Assembly: GCF_003049665.1 (NCBI RefSeq)
Contig: NZ_PYWM01000007.1
Span: 1-64,000 of the forward strand
Length of the DNA: 64,000 nucleotides
Direction of reading: 5' to 3'
Source: Lysinibacillus mangiferihumi
Lineage (GTDB): Bacteria; Bacillota; Bacilli; Bacillales_A; Planococcaceae
The notes below the pieces were generated by a model. It ran no database searches, was not told the DNA's origin, and worked only from the letters and a program-made list of their open reading frames with translations. Made by a program: the position numbers and the translations under genes. Below are positions 47,621 through 58,351 of this stretch, piece by piece (position 1 is the first letter of the stretch; every line of letters starts with the position of its first letter).

Positions 47621-48577
47621 CTACACTTCTGTATATTGTCCAATTTTTTTGAATTTTTCATAGCGGTCTTCAATTAGTTGCTCACCATTTAAAGAATTTA
47701 ACGCTTTTAGTGTGTCACTAATACACTCCTTTATATAGATCGCTTGCTTTGCTACATTGCGATGAGCACCGCCAGTGATTTCAGGAATAATCCCATCAAT
47801 AACACCAAGCTCTTTTAAATCAGGTGCGGTAATGCGCATTGCCTCAGCCGCCTGCTTTGCAAGACTACCATCACGCCATAGAATTGAAGCCGCACCTTCT
47901 GGAGAAATAACCGAATAAGTAGAGTTCTCTAACATGAATACACGGTTTGCTACACCTAATGCTAAAGCACCGCCACTACCGCCTTCTCCTATAACAATGC
48001 TAATGACTGGTACTGATAACCCTGCCATTTCTACTAGATTACGAGCAATCGCTTCACTTTGACCACGTTCTTCTGCTGCTTTCCCTGGGTAAGCACCTTT
48101 TGTATCAATAAAACAAATGATTGGACGATTAAACTTTTCAGCTTGTTTCATTAAGCGTAACGCCTTACGATAACCTTCTGGATGTGGCATACCGAAATTA
48201 CGGCGAATATTTTCTTTTGTGGACTTGCCACGTTGATGACCGATGATAGTGACAGGTTGTCCTTCAAAAAGAGCAATCCCACCAAGTATCGCCGCATCAT
48301 CACCAAACGTACGATCACCATGTAGTTCAATAAAGTTTTCGCACATCGCTTCAATATATTGTAACGTTGTTGGTCGTTCTGGATGACGTGCCACTTGCAC
48401 TCGATCCCACGGCTTCATATTGGCATAGATTGATTGCTCCAATTGCGTTAAACGTGTTTCCAGCTTTTCAATCTCACCGGTCATATCTACATCCGCATCG
48501 GCTGCAATCGTTTTTAATTCATCAATTTTTTCACGTAATTGTACTACAGGTTCTTCAAAGGCTAAATTTTTAGACAT
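47621..48577 (-). CDS. accA: Acetyl-CoA carboxylase carboxyltransferase alpha
   Basis: A 318-residue subunit that, with AccD, moves CO2 from biotin to acetyl-CoA. It has the family segments [52 protein letters not shown] and [14 protein letters not shown]. The ATG at 48577 lies inside the end of accD (overlap ATGTCTAA), with AAGGGTGG upstream, so the subunits are translated coupled. Confidence 0.96.
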   Translation of the reverse strand: MSKNLAFEEPVVQLREKIDELKTIAADADVDMTGEIEKLETRLTQLEQSIYANMKPWDRVQVARHPERPTTLQYIEAMCENFIELHGDRTFGDDAAILGGIALFEGQPVTIIGHQRGKSTKENIRRNFGMPHPEGYRKALRLMKQAEKFNRPIICFIDTKGAYPGKAAEERGQSEAIARNLVEMAGLSVPVISIVIGEGGSGGALALGVANRVFMLENSTYSVISPEGAASILWRDGSLAKQAAEAMRITAPDLKELGVIDGIIPEITGGAHRNVAKQAIYIKECISDTLKALNSLNGEQLIEDRYEKFKKIGQYTEV

Positions 48578-49427
48578 GTTGTACGCCACCCTTCGTATGC
48601 ATTTTTACAAGCACAGCCACTTGTTTACGTAAATCTTTGCGATGGAAGATGGCATCTAGTTGACCATGTTCTAATAAAAATTCTGCTGTTTGGAAATCAT
48701 TTGGTAATTTTTCTCTTACAGTTTCTTCAATTACACGTCTACCAGCAAAGCCGATTAGTGCTTGAGGTTCCGCAATATTAATATCCCCCACTGAGGCAAA
48801 ACTTGCAGAAACACCGCCTGTCGTTGGGTGCGTTAAAATCGAAATAAATAATAGCCCTTGATCGCTATGACGTTTTAACGCCACACTCGTTTTTGCCATT
48901 TGCATTAACGATAAAACACCTTCTTGCATTCGTGCGCCACCACTTGCGGTAAAAATAATAAATGGTACACGTAATGCTGTTGCTTTTTCAACAGCACGTG
49001 TTATCTTTTCTCCAACAACAGAGCCCATTGACCCCATACGGAAATGAGAATCCATAATAGCAACGACAATCTCTTCCCCATCCAGTGTGCCTAACCCTGT
49101 CAATACTGCTTCATTTAGGCCTGTTTTTTGTTGATCCGCATTAATTTTCTCTACATAGGCAGGGAAATTTAGTGGATTGCTTGTTTGTAAATGATCGTCC
49201 ATAGAAACGAAAGAACCTTCATCTAAGAAGTCTGCTACACGCTCCTGTGCCGTCATTTTAAAATGGTGACCACATTTCGTGCATACTTTGTGATGCTTCT
49301 CTAATTCTTTTGTTAACTGGATATGGCGGCATTCTGGACATTTTGTCATGAGTCCTTCTGGAAATGCCTTTTCTTGACCATCCTGTTTCTTTTTTCGATT
49401 TGCGCTAAATATGTCGCGTATTGCCAT
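48570..49427 (-). CDS. accD: Acetyl-CoA carboxylase carboxyltransferase beta
   Basis: A 285-residue subunit with the N-terminal zinc ribbon ([27 protein letters not shown]) and the crotonase-like core ([38 protein letters not shown]). AAAGGGGGAG precedes the ATG. A GntR regulator gene lies 21 bp upstream. Confidence 0.97.
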   Translation of the reverse strand: MAIRDIFSANRKKKQDGQEKAFPEGLMTKCPECRHIQLTKELEKHHKVCTKCGHHFKMTAQERVADFLDEGSFVSMDDHLQTSNPLNFPAYVEKINADQQKTGLNEAVLTGLGTLDGEEIVVAIMDSHFRMGSMGSVVGEKITRAVEKATALRVPFIIFTASGGARMQEGVLSLMQMAKTSVALKRHSDQGLLFISILTHPTTGGVSASFASVGDINIAEPQALIGFAGRRVIEETVREKLPNDFQTAEFLLEHGQLDAIFHRKDLRKQVAVLVKMHTKGGVQHV

Positions 49428-49448
49428 GTTTGACTCCCCCTTTGTTGT

Positions 49449-50090
49449 CTAAAAAGTTTGACCAGTACCCATCCACTGCTCGTAAGCTCGTAAAGCTTCT
49501 TTTTCATAACCAAGCTGCATCGATTTCAACATTGTTTGAAGGATAAGTTTTTCATCTTCCGTTGAGTTTCGATTTAAACGGTCACCGTCATAAGCTGCAA
49601 GTTGAAACCAGATTTTCAGCGAAAGCCGATTGCCTGATGTAATGATTATTTCTCGTAACACATCGCGACAATTGACTGTTCCTTCAATCTCCAGCTTCAC
49701 AAAAAAACTGTCCCACACAGGTAGTGTACGAAGAATCTCTGTACAACTTATTACGCGAATTGCTTCCTTTTCATGAATTTGTCGCGTTAATTCGACATCT
49801 TTTTTTGATTTTTCATCTTCTAATATAAACATCGACAGTACTTCTACAAGCTGATGCTTATGTGTTGAGGCAAGGAATGTACCCCCACCATGGCGTGTCT
49901 CGATGAGTCCAAGTAACTCTAAACTGCGCAGTGCCTCCCTTACAGAGGATCGCCCAACACCTAACCTTTCTGATAATACACGTTCAGAAGGAAGCTTTTC
50001 TCCAGCTTGAATTTTTTCCATTCGAATCAGTTGACGCAATTGCTGAACGATTTCTAAAAACACTTTTTTTTGTTCGGTTTGTTTATCCAT
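49449..50090 (-). CDS. FadR-subfamily GntR regulator
   Basis: A 213-residue GntR regulator. Winged helix: GEKLPSERVLSERLGVGRSSVREALRSLELLGLIETRHGGGTFLAS; the C-terminal part is an all-helical effector domain. The ATG at 50090 follows GGGAG. It directly precedes accD-accA and so may set carboxylase level. A FadR-type palindrome lies in its own upstream region. In B. subtilis a malic enzyme gene stands between dnaE and accD; none is here. Effector unknown. Confidence 0.88.
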   Translation of the reverse strand: MDKQTEQKKVFLEIVQQLRQLIRMEKIQAGEKLPSERVLSERLGVGRSSVREALRSLELLGLIETRHGGGTFLASTHKHQLVEVLSMFILEDEKSKKDVELTRQIHEKEAIRVISCTEILRTLPVWDSFFVKLEIEGTVNCRDVLREIIITSGNRLSLKIWFQLAAYDGDRLNRNSTEDEKLILQTMLKSMQLGYEKEALRAYEQWMGTGQTF

Positions 50091-50109
50091 ATGATTAACT
50101 CCCGTTATC

Positions 50110-50130
50110 AAAAGTGGTCTGACCACTTTT
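50110..50130. promoter_or_regulatory. FadR/PdhR-type operator
   Basis: AAAAGTGGTC and GACCACTTTT around one T, a perfect palindrome containing TGGTCTGACCA, the core of FadR/PdhR/LldR sites. It lies 20 bp before the GntR start; a TATAGT (minus) is just upstream. Autoregulation is likely. Confidence 0.7.
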
Positions 50131-50220
50131 TAGCATTGACTATATCTTACAAAATAACTGATGAAAAGTAAAGAAAAAACTGCATATGATGCTATGCAGT
50201 TTCTAAATTCTTGTTTAATT

Positions 50221-53200
50221 TCATAATTTTTCAGTCGATTGTGCATGTTTTACTTTCACTTGTGGTTTCCCAAAACGTTTTTCCAGCGTGCCTTCAATAT
50301 ATAGTAACCCATCTTCCAGCAACATTTCCTGTACGAGTTGAAATACTTGCGGGAATAATGTCACAGATACTGTACCAAACTCATCTTGGAGTTGGACAAA
50401 AGCCATCTGCTCTCCTTTTTTCGTTCTGATTTTTTTTACCTCTTCAATCAGACCAATCATTTTTACATACATTCCCTCACGTGCATGCTTCAGTTCTGCA
50501 CATGTAATATTCACATCTGCCCAGTAATTTCTTACTTCTGAAACAGGATGAGCTGATATATAAAAGCCTAGACTTTCTTTTTCATGCTGGAGTTTTTCCT
50601 TCTGGGGCATCGCTTCTGCTTGCATATACTTTGGTTTCCCAAAAGTAAACGCAGTTGCCGTTTCTATATCTACATCTTCTGTTGGACGCAATAGTTCTGC
50701 ATGCATTAGCGCCGCCTCTAAAGTAGCTACGAGCACCGCACGATCCTTACCTAGATAATCGAGCACACCTGCATAAACTAAAGTTTCCATTACTTTCGGT
50801 TTGAAATGTTGTGCACTTAAAGCGACTGCCAAATCAAATAAATTATGAAAAGCAGCTGGATTTGTTTTGCGTACTGCCATTACCTTCTCTATAAACGTGT
50901 GCGGCACACCTTTAACGCCGGATAAACTAAAGCGAATTCCATCCTTTTCAACTACAAAGAATTTTGTACTGTGCAACAGCGAAGGTGGATAAAATGGAAT
51001 TCCTTTATCTTTCGCTTCCGCTACAAGTTGCTGAATTTTTTCCGTATTTCCCGTTGCATTTGTTAATAAAGCAGCATAAAAACTTTGCGGATAATGTGCT
51101 TTTAAATACGCCATTTGATACGAGATGACACTATAGGCAACAGCATGACTTTTTGGGAAGCCATAGTCTGCAAAGCGGACAATTAGCGCATAGACATCTT
51201 CTGCAATATGTCGATCAAAACCTTGGTTCAATGCCCCATTGACAAAGGCCGCTTGTTGCTCGTCTAAAATATCACGATTTTTCTTACTCACCGCACGACG
51301 CAATAAATCCGCCTGCCCCATTGTAAAACCTGCCATCGTTGCAGCAATGTGCATGATTTGCTCTTGATAAACAATAACACCAAATGTTTCGCGTAAAATT
51401 GGTTCCAGCAACGGATGGGGCATCGTTACTTGTTCCTTGCCTGCTTTCCGTCTAGCGTACACAGGGATAAATTCCATTGGGCCTGGACGGTAAAGTGCAT
51501 TGACAGCTACAATATCCAAAAAATGGCTTGGATGAATATCACGTAATGCTTGTTTCATCCCTTCCGATTCTAGCTGAAAAATACCAACTGTATCACCCTT
51601 TTGAAGCAACTGGAACGTCAGCTCGTCATGCATTGGAATAAGGTCAAATTCTATCCATGGCCCTCCAGTTTTATAAATAGACCAACGTACTTGCTCTAAA
51701 ATTGTTAAATTGCGCAACCCTAAAAAGTCCATCTTTACAAGCCCACGCGCCTCCACATCCCCCATCGGCCACTGCGTAATATACACACCATCATGACCAT
51801 CTTCTATTGGAATTGTATTCACTAAAGGTGTCGGTGCTAACACAACACCCGCTGCATGGGTAGAAGAATTTCTCGGCAAGCCTTCTAGTTTTAATGCCAC
51901 TTCATACCAACGTTGATGGTATTCATTTTCCGCTAACCAAGTTTGAAAGTTTGGTGATTCTGCCACCGCTCTGTGCAAAGTCATCCCTGGTTTATTGGGG
52001 ATCATTTTCGATATTTTCTCCATCACTTCAGCCTCAAACCCAAAAACACGCGCCACATCTCTCGCTACTGCTTTCGCAGACAAAGTACCAAAAGTAATAA
52101 TTTGTGCGACATTAGCCTTGCCATATTTTTGTACGACGTATTGAATAACTTGATGTCGTTTACTGTCCACAAAGTCAATATCGATATCTGGCAGTGTAAC
52201 ACGCTCAGGATTTAAAAAGCGTTCAAATAATAAACCATAGGCGAGTGGGTCGACCTGTGTTATAGAGAGACTAAAAGCAACGAGTGAACTTGCGGAAGAC
52301 CCACGACCTGGCCCAGTTAAAATACGCTGTTCTCTGGCAAAATGCATAAAATCTGCAACAATTAAAAAATAATCAGCATAGCCCATTGAACAGATGATTC
52401 CAAGCTCATATTGTAGTCGCTCTCGATATGCTACAGGTAGCTCAGCCACCTGCAAACGTGCAGCTAAGCCTAAAAATGCCTCTTTGACAAGCAAGTCTTC
52501 GGCTGTTTCTCCCTCTTGTACAGGGAATGTAGGCATTTGAACATGCGTTTCTGGAATTTTTGCAACACAGCTAGCAAGCATGCTGGCACTTGCTTCAAGC
52601 CACTCTAAACGATCTCCAAACCAACCTTTCCACTGTTCCTCAGTTGGTACAAAATAGTTTTCTAAATGCGCTGTAAGCATCGTGTTTTGAAGCTTTTCCC
52701 CTGTATCGATTGCTCTAGCCACTTCATAAGCAAAATGGTCTTCTGGTCGTAAAAAATAGCAACGTTGCGTGGCTACAATGGCAATATTTTCGGCTTCACA
52801 CCACTGCGCAATCATCGCTTCATTGTCTGTTCTTATTCCTCCTGGTCTTGCGATCCCTACATATAGACGTTTTCCAAACACTTGCTGTAGCGCACATGTC
52901 ATTGCTTGCCACTCTGCTCTATCGGCTATTTCAATCGTCGACAGTAGCGCTATACATCCTGCCGCATAGCCTTCAAGCCATTTCCAAGGCAATACCTCGT
53001 CTTGTCGAATAGAAACAGCACTACTAATCTTTAGTAGATGCTGATAACCTTCCTGTGTTTGCGCATACAGCACAAGCGGAATTGTTTTTTCATCCCACTG
53101 CACCTTTATTGTAAGCCCTATTACCGCATGGATATTTGCTTGCTGCATCGCTTGACAAAAAGGCAAAAGCCCGTACAATTTCGAATTGACAATTGCACAG

Positions 53201-53304
53201 GCCTGCGTATTTTGCTCTTGTAAAAAAGGGATCAATTGTTCAAGCCGAATCGTGCTTTGCAATAAATCCGCGCTCGTATGCATTTGTGTATATACATGTG
53301 TCAA
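50221..53304 (-). CDS. dnaE: DNA polymerase III alpha subunit DnaE
   Basis: A 1027-residue DnaE-type polymerase (not PolC), which extends RNA primers on the lagging strand in Bacillus. The N-terminal PHP domain is followed by the palm with GPGRGSSASSLVAF and LPDIDIDFVDSKR, then fingers and an OB fold at the C-terminus (KMIGLIEEVKKIRTKKGEQMAFVQLQD). B. subtilis DnaE has 1115 residues, so this is on the short side. The start is TTG at 53304 after GGCGGGG. Confidence 0.96.
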   Translation of the reverse strand: MTHVYTQMHTSADLLQSTIRLEQLIPFLQEQNTQACAIVNSKLYGLLPFCQAMQQANIHAVIGLTIKVQWDEKTIPLVLYAQTQEGYQHLLKISSAVSIRQDEVLPWKWLEGYAAGCIALLSTIEIADRAEWQAMTCALQQVFGKRLYVGIARPGGIRTDNEAMIAQWCEAENIAIVATQRCYFLRPEDHFAYEVARAIDTGEKLQNTMLTAHLENYFVPTEEQWKGWFGDRLEWLEASASMLASCVAKIPETHVQMPTFPVQEGETAEDLLVKEAFLGLAARLQVAELPVAYRERLQYELGIICSMGYADYFLIVADFMHFAREQRILTGPGRGSSASSLVAFSLSITQVDPLAYGLLFERFLNPERVTLPDIDIDFVDSKRHQVIQYVVQKYGKANVAQIITFGTLSAKAVARDVARVFGFEAEVMEKISKMIPNKPGMTLHRAVAESPNFQTWLAENEYHQRWYEVALKLEGLPRNSSTHAAGVVLAPTPLVNTIPIEDGHDGVYITQWPMGDVEARGLVKMDFLGLRNLTILEQVRWSIYKTGGPWIEFDLIPMHDELTFQLLQKGDTVGIFQLESEGMKQALRDIHPSHFLDIVAVNALYRPGPMEFIPVYARRKAGKEQVTMPHPLLEPILRETFGVIVYQEQIMHIAATMAGFTMGQADLLRRAVSKKNRDILDEQQAAFVNGALNQGFDRHIAEDVYALIVRFADYGFPKSHAVAYSVISYQMAYLKAHYPQSFYAALLTNATGNTEKIQQLVAEAKDKGIPFYPPSLLHSTKFFVVEKDGIRFSLSGVKGVPHTFIEKVMAVRKTNPAAFHNLFDLAVALSAQHFKPKVMETLVYAGVLDYLGKDRAVLVATLEAALMHAELLRPTEDVDIETATAFTFGKPKYMQAEAMPQKEKLQHEKESLGFYISAHPVSEVRNYWADVNITCAELKHAREGMYVKMIGLIEEVKKIRTKKGEQMAFVQLQDEFGTVSVTLFPQVFQLVQEMLLEDGLLYIEGTLEKRFGKPQVKVKHAQSTEKL

Positions 53305-53323
53305 AAGAATCCCCGCCTTTCAA

Positions 53324-54271
53324 TTACGAATGATATGATTGACAAATTTCTTGTAAACGTGCAGTGACACGTTCTGCTTCTTGCCATGAATAGGCAGTTG
53401 CACCTGAAGCAAGAGGATGTCCCCCACCATTAAATTCTTTTGCTAATGTGTTAATAATCGGGCCTTTAGAACGGAGACGAACTCGAATTTGGTCTTCCTC
53501 TTCTATGAAAATAACCCAAGCACAAATTCCCTTTACACTGCCTAAACAACCGACTAATAGAGATGCCTCTGACGGCACAACGTTAAATTCAGCAAGTAAT
53601 TCCTTTGTCAGTTTAACATACGCCGCTCCATGTTCATCCATTATGAAGTTTTGATAAATATAACCTTGTAAAGTTAATAGTTTTTGTTCCATTTCATACA
53701 TCCCATCGAAAATTTGATTTCGATCAAAATGATATGTAATGAGTTCTGCTGCCACTCTAAATGTTTTTACGGTCGTACTTGGGAATTGGAAACGCCCTGT
53801 ATCTCCTACAATTCCAGCAAATAATAATCTAGCGGATGCATCCGATAGTTGCCAATCCAATGTTTCTTTACCTGTTTCAAAAAGCTCATAAATCATTTCA
53901 CTGCACGAACTTGCTGTTGTATCTACCCACAATAAATCCCCGTATTGGTCGTCATTAGGATGATGATCAATTTTGACAACCATTTTACCTTTTGTATAGC
54001 GTTGATCGTCAATACGCTCCGTATTCGCTGTATCTGTCACAATAACTAAAGCATTTTCATAAACAGCATCCGCAATTTGATCGGGCTCTGCTAAAAACGA
54101 CAAAGACGTATCATGCTGGCCTACAGCGTACACTTTTTTATCAGGATAATTGGCTAAAATCAATTCTTTTAACCCTAATTGTGATCCGTACGCATCCGGA
54201 TCAGGACGCACATGGCGATGTATAACGATTGTCTCATATGAAGCAATTGTGTCGATGATTTGTCTTTTCAA
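53324..54271 (-). CDS. nrnA: Oligoribonuclease/PAP phosphatase NrnA
   Basis: A 315-residue DHH/DHHA1 enzyme that degrades nanoRNA and dephosphorylates 3'-phosphoadenosine 5'-phosphate. Motifs: VIHRHVRPDPDAYGSQLGL, VTDTANTERID, KIDHHPNDD, and C-terminal GGGHPLASGA. TTG at 54271 follows GGGGG and gives nearly the B. subtilis length (313). Confidence 0.94.
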   Translation of the reverse strand: MKRQIIDTIASYETIVIHRHVRPDPDAYGSQLGLKELILANYPDKKVYAVGQHDTSLSFLAEPDQIADAVYENALVIVTDTANTERIDDQRYTKGKMVVKIDHHPNDDQYGDLLWVDTTASSCSEMIYELFETGKETLDWQLSDASARLLFAGIVGDTGRFQFPSTTVKTFRVAAELITYHFDRNQIFDGMYEMEQKLLTLQGYIYQNFIMDEHGAAYVKLTKELLAEFNVVPSEASLLVGCLGSVKGICAWVIFIEEEDQIRVRLRSKGPIINTLAKEFNGGGHPLASGATAYSWQEAERVTARLQEICQSYHS

Positions 54272-54361
54272 AATGATTTCCCCCAAAATGATAGTAATAA
54301 CCGTTAGCATTTTTCTTCAATAATCGTTACAATAATGTCTAGTTATGCTAGGAGGTTTACT

Positions 54362-54667
54362 ATGCTCAATTTAATTTTTGTGTTCGCAATTATCATATCA
54401 TTTGTCTTTTATTTTTATTTTAAAACAAAACAGTTCCGTTCTCCATTACCTATTGCTAAAAATTGGTACAAAAGTAAGGCGAATATAGGCTTTGGTTCCT
54501 TTATTCTTGCATTTTCTTTGAACCAAGCTTACTTATTCCCTGGAATGTTTACATTTATCATTGTAGCAATTCTTGTCGCATTAGGCATCTTTGTTATTGT
54601 AGAAAATATTAAAAAAGCTCGCCACTATGGTCAATTTGTGGATGAAGAATATCGTATCAATCGATAA
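54362..54667 (+). CDS. ytpI: Membrane protein YtpI
   Basis: A 101-residue protein with three spans and the YtpI pattern FKTKQFRSPLPIAKNWYKSKANIGFGSF. AGGAGG precedes the ATG at 54362. It lies between nrnA and ytoI as in B. subtilis. Function unknown. Confidence 0.88.
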   Translation: MLNLIFVFAIIISFVFYFYFKTKQFRSPLPIAKNWYKSKANIGFGSFILAFSLNQAYLFPGMFTFIIVAILVALGIFVIVENIKKARHYGQFVDEEYRINR

Positions 54668-54705
54668 TTCCTAATTGCATGGCACATATCATTGAACATA
54701 ACGAT

Positions 54706-54745
54706 TAAAGGGATGACCTAGTATTTGCCCTAGGCCATCCCTTTT
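54706..54745 (+). terminator. Terminator after ytpI (bidirectional)
   Basis: GGGATG.CCTAG and CTAGG.CATCCC arms with five Ts on the plus strand; it also serves ytoI, which ends just beyond. Confidence 0.88.
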
Positions 54746-54752
54746 TGTGTAC

Positions 54753-56060
54753 TTAACGCTCCAATAGTTGGAACATCATCATTGCCTTACCGACAAGCAT
54801 TTGCTCATTAAATACTTCGAAGTCCATCTTAACAAACTTCCGACTCATATCTAAAATGCGGGGCTTAACAGTAAGTGTGCTCTCCATTTGAACAGGCTTA
54901 ATGAAATAAATCGTCATGTTTTCTGCCACTGCATCGCCACGTTTTCGACGCTTTAATGCAAATGATCCAACTTCGGCTAGTAAAGTTGTAAATGCTCCGT
55001 AAGAAATAGCCCCATATTGGTTTGTCATTTGCGGTGTCACTTTAAACTCAACGATTAAATCTTCATCGCCTAGCACTTTCATCTCATTCTTTACTAAATC
55101 ATCAATTGTTTCACCGTGTTGAGGCTGTCTTTGTGCAAGTTGCAATGCTTTCAGCACATCTTGACGACTAATTACACCTTGTAGAACATTATCGTCATTG
55201 ACAATTGGTAGTAAATCGATTCCTTCCCAAATCATGCGGTGCCCTGCAGACGCGACACTCATTTTCATTGAACCAGCGATTGGATTTTTCGTCATAACCT
55301 TTTCAATCAGCTCGTCCTCTTCCCTACCAATAACGTCTTTAACAGTGATCATTCCGACCAATTTATTGTTGGCAGTTACTACTGGGAATGCACCATGTGT
55401 TGTACGCTCATTCAACTTGTGGAAATGATGGATCGTTTCATCATTGCGTAACACAGATGTCTCAACCATTGGTACATAGATATCCTCAATAAATAAAATA
55501 TCTTTTTTAATTAACTGGTCATAAATAGCACGGTTAATCATCGTGGCAACGGTAAAAGTATCGTAGCTAGTAGAAATAATCGGTAAATCCAGTGCATCGG
55601 CAAGTTGCTTATTGTCATCTGTTGTGTCAAAGCCACCGGTAATTAATACAGCAGCACCTGCACGTAGCGCATTTTCGTGCGCTTTTATACGGTTTCCGAC
55701 GATAAGTAAGCTACCAGCATCTGTATAACGCATCATATCTTCTAATTGCATCGCACCGATTACAAATTTTGTTAATGTTTTATGTAGACCCGTTTTACCA
55801 CCTAACACTTGGCCATCTACAATATTAACAATTTCTGCAAATGTTAACCGTTCGATGTTTTCTTTCTTTTTCTTCTCAATACGAATTGTTCCGACACGCT
55901 CAATAGAACTTACTAAGCGACGATTTTCCGCTTCTTTTATAGCGCGGTAAGCCGTTCCCTCACTTACTTGCATTTCTTTTGCAATTTGTCGTACTGAAAT
56001 TTTATCGCCCACGGGTAGTGACTCGATGTATTGTAAAATCTTCTCATGTTTTGTTGACAA
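54753..56060 (-). CDS. ytoI: CBS/DRTGG/hot-dog protein YtoI
   Basis: A 435-residue multidomain protein: N-terminal helix-turn-helix (VRQIAKEMQVSEGTAYRAIKEAENRRLV), DRTGG domain (about 75-185), two CBS repeats (about 195-310) and a hot-dog thioesterase-like end. CBS pairs bind adenine nucleotides. The combination suggests a nucleotide-sensing regulator, but no target is known. The start is TTG at 56060, following AGGTGAT. Confidence 0.9.
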   Translation of the reverse strand: MSTKHEKILQYIESLPVGDKISVRQIAKEMQVSEGTAYRAIKEAENRRLVSSIERVGTIRIEKKKKENIERLTFAEIVNIVDGQVLGGKTGLHKTLTKFVIGAMQLEDMMRYTDAGSLLIVGNRIKAHENALRAGAAVLITGGFDTTDDNKQLADALDLPIISTSYDTFTVATMINRAIYDQLIKKDILFIEDIYVPMVETSVLRNDETIHHFHKLNERTTHGAFPVVTANNKLVGMITVKDVIGREEDELIEKVMTKNPIAGSMKMSVASAGHRMIWEGIDLLPIVNDDNVLQGVISRQDVLKALQLAQRQPQHGETIDDLVKNEMKVLGDEDLIVEFKVTPQMTNQYGAISYGAFTTLLAEVGSFALKRRKRGDAVAENMTIYFIKPVQMESTLTVKPRILDMSRKFVKMDFEVFNEQMLVGKAMMMFQLLER

Positions 56061-56212
56061 AATATCACCTATTTCTCAAGCAATGAATTCTGTTCTTAGT
56101 GTACCATATTTTTTGCGAAAATATTGAGTATAAAGGTGTAAAATGTTTAACGTTTCCTATTATTTCAACTACGCACGTGGTGTCAATTATTATAGTACAG
56201 CACCTTAAATGA

Positions 56213-56896
56213 TTAGGAACAGTTTACTTTTTCACCAGCTTTTAAAATTTGAACCTCCGCATTTTGTACTAAATTTGCAAAAATTTGCGGATCCTGCTCA
56301 ATTGGAGGGAATGTATTATAATGTATCGGTACAACAATTTTTGGTTTTAAAAATTCTACAGCACATGCAGCATCTTCAGGGCCCATCGTAAAATTATCTC
56401 CAATTGGTATAAACGCTATATCAATCGGATGACGTTCACCAATTAACTTCATATCGCTAAATAGTGCTGTATCCCCCGCATGATAAATCGTTAATCCCTC
56501 GATAAATAATAGCACGCCGGCAGGCATCCCCATGTAAATGATTTCATTGTTTTCTGTTATATAAGAGGAGCCGTGGAAAGCCTGTGTAAACTTCACTTTT
56601 CCAAAATCGAACTGTTTTGCTCCACCAATATGCATTGGATGCGCTTTCACACCCTGCCATGAAATCCAGTTTGCTAATTCATTTGGTGCAATAACTAGCG
56701 CGTCCTTTTTCTTAGCAAGTTCCACCGTATCCCCTACATGATCATTATGCCCATGTGTAAGTAAAATAATATCCGGTGCCTCATCTGTAACTTTCAAATC
56801 GGTTTGGCTATTTCCATTAATGAAAGGGTCAATTAAAATTGTTTGATCATTTGTTTGAATTTTAACGACAGAATGACCATGATAACTAATTTGCAT
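56213..56896 (-). CDS. ytkL: Metal-dependent hydrolase YtkL (UPF0173)
   Basis: A 227-residue metallo-beta-lactamase fold protein with [11 protein letters not shown] as the metal site and [13 protein letters not shown] later. UPF0173 proteins are hydrolases of unknown substrate. GGGAGG precedes the ATG. The length and neighbours fit YtkL. Confidence 0.93.
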   Translation of the reverse strand: MQISYHGHSVVKIQTNDQTILIDPFINGNSQTDLKVTDEAPDIILLTHGHNDHVGDTVELAKKKDALVIAPNELANWISWQGVKAHPMHIGGAKQFDFGKVKFTQAFHGSSYITENNEIIYMGMPAGVLLFIEGLTIYHAGDTALFSDMKLIGERHPIDIAFIPIGDNFTMGPEDAACAVEFLKPKIVVPIHYNTFPPIEQDPQIFANLVQNAEVQILKAGEKVNCS

Positions 56897-57145
56897 AAAA
56901 ACGTTCCTCCCAACACCATAATATTTGCTCCATCTTTTAATTCGCTATCCATGCGCTTTTTCCCTTTTTTTGATATGCTTGTACAGGATATAAAAGTGCT
57001 ATAGTGCTAGCTTTTCCTTTGACATGTATATGCCGAGAAAAGAACCGTCGTGCTAAATCATTTTTTGTTATAACCGCGCTGCGGGTGCTCCAAATAAACG
57101 TTAGCATTGCATTGCTTATACCTGAAAATGAAGCCACTTGAAAGA

Positions 57146-57166
57146 TGATGTTTTAAACTAACATCA
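57146..57166. promoter_or_regulatory. Dyad before the pepQ-like gene
   Basis: TGATGTT and AACATCA arms around TTAAACT, about 35 bp before the peptidase start. It is a possible operator. Otherwise nothing certain was seen in the 300-bp gap 56897-57200. Confidence 0.35.
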
Positions 57167-57200
57167 GTAAAAAATTAGGTGCAATATGAGGAGGAAATGG

Positions 57201-58292
57201 ATGATGTCAAAAGTACAAGAAATCCAAAACTATTTACAAAAAAATCAAATTGATGCCGCATTCGTAACGACTCCCGATAATGTCTATTACGTATCAGGTT
57301 TTAAAAGTAATCCCCACGAACGATTACTAGGTGTGATGATTTTTAAAGAAGCACAACCTTTTTTAATTTGTCCACAAATGGAAATTCCAGATGCACAAGC
57401 TGCCGGCTGGTCATATGAAGTAATCGGTCATCAAGATACAGATAATGCTATGGATGTTCTTGCACAAGCGATTCATAAGCGCAATGTAAATCCATCAACA
57501 TTTGCGATTGAAAAAGCACAGCTTATCGTAGAACGTTTAGAAGCTTTACAACAATCATTTCCACAAGCTCAATTCGTACGCCTTGATGAAAAAATTAATG
57601 CAATGCGTGTGATTAAAGATGAAAATGAGTTAAATAAGCTACGCAAAGCGGCTCAACTTGCCGATTATGCGATTGAAGTAGGTTGCAAAGAAATTGCTGA
57701 AGGTAAAACTGAAATGGAGATTTTAACTGCTATTGAAAGTGCTATTCAAGAAAAAGGCTGTAAAATGTCCTTTGAAACAATGGTATTAAGTGGACCAAAA
57801 TCGGCTTCACCACATGGTAAACCTGGTTCACGTAAAATCGAAAAAGGCGATATGGTGTTATTTGATTTAGGGGTAATTTACGATGGTTATTGCTCTGATA
57901 TTACACGTACAGTGGCTTTTGGTGAACCATCTGCTCCACAAAAGGCAATCTATCATGCTGTATTAGCGGCTAATACCAATGCCATTGCAGCTGTAAAGCC
58001 TGGAGTACGTGCAATGGATTTAGATAAAATTGCGCGCGATACTATTACAGACGCAGGATTTGGTGAATATTTCACACATCGACTTGGCCATGGGCTTGGC
58101 ATTTCCGTTCATGAATTCCCATCTATTACAGGAACAAATGACATGATGATGGAAGAAGGCATGGTATTCACAATCGAACCTGGTGTTTACAAATCTGATG
58201 TGACAGGTGTTCGTATTGAAGATGATGTCGTGGTTACAAAAGATGGTGTGGAAGTATTAACAAAATTCCCTAAAGACTTAATCGTACTGTAA
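57201..58292 (+). CDS. Xaa-Pro peptidase (M24 family)
   Basis: A 363-residue peptidase of the PepQ/YkvY type, cutting before or after proline in di- or oligopeptides. Two-metal residues are seen in FDLGVIYDGYCSDITRT, HRLGHGLGISVHE, FTIEPGVY and GVRIEDDV. The N-terminal creatinase-like domain spans about 1-130. The start at ATG 57201 lies six bases after GAGGAGG; an adjacent ATG (57204) is nearly as good. Confidence 0.93.
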   Translation: MMSKVQEIQNYLQKNQIDAAFVTTPDNVYYVSGFKSNPHERLLGVMIFKEAQPFLICPQMEIPDAQAAGWSYEVIGHQDTDNAMDVLAQAIHKRNVNPSTFAIEKAQLIVERLEALQQSFPQAQFVRLDEKINAMRVIKDENELNKLRKAAQLADYAIEVGCKEIAEGKTEMEILTAIESAIQEKGCKMSFETMVLSGPKSASPHGKPGSRKIEKGDMVLFDLGVIYDGYCSDITRTVAFGEPSAPQKAIYHAVLAANTNAIAAVKPGVRAMDLDKIARDTITDAGFGEYFTHRLGHGLGISVHEFPSITGTNDMMMEEGMVFTIEPGVYKSDVTGVRIEDDVVVTKDGVEVLTKFPKDLIVL

Positions 58293-58351
58293 GACAAGGT
58301 ATTTTACGATGTAGAGGATAATACAGTTTCTATGGATTCTTTTCCACAGTG

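Noticed and set aside
56937-57137. 66-codon minus-strand frame upstream of ytkL
   Set aside because: GTG start without a ribosome site, no recognised family, and it ends 40 bp before a gene with its own signals; left as non-coding.
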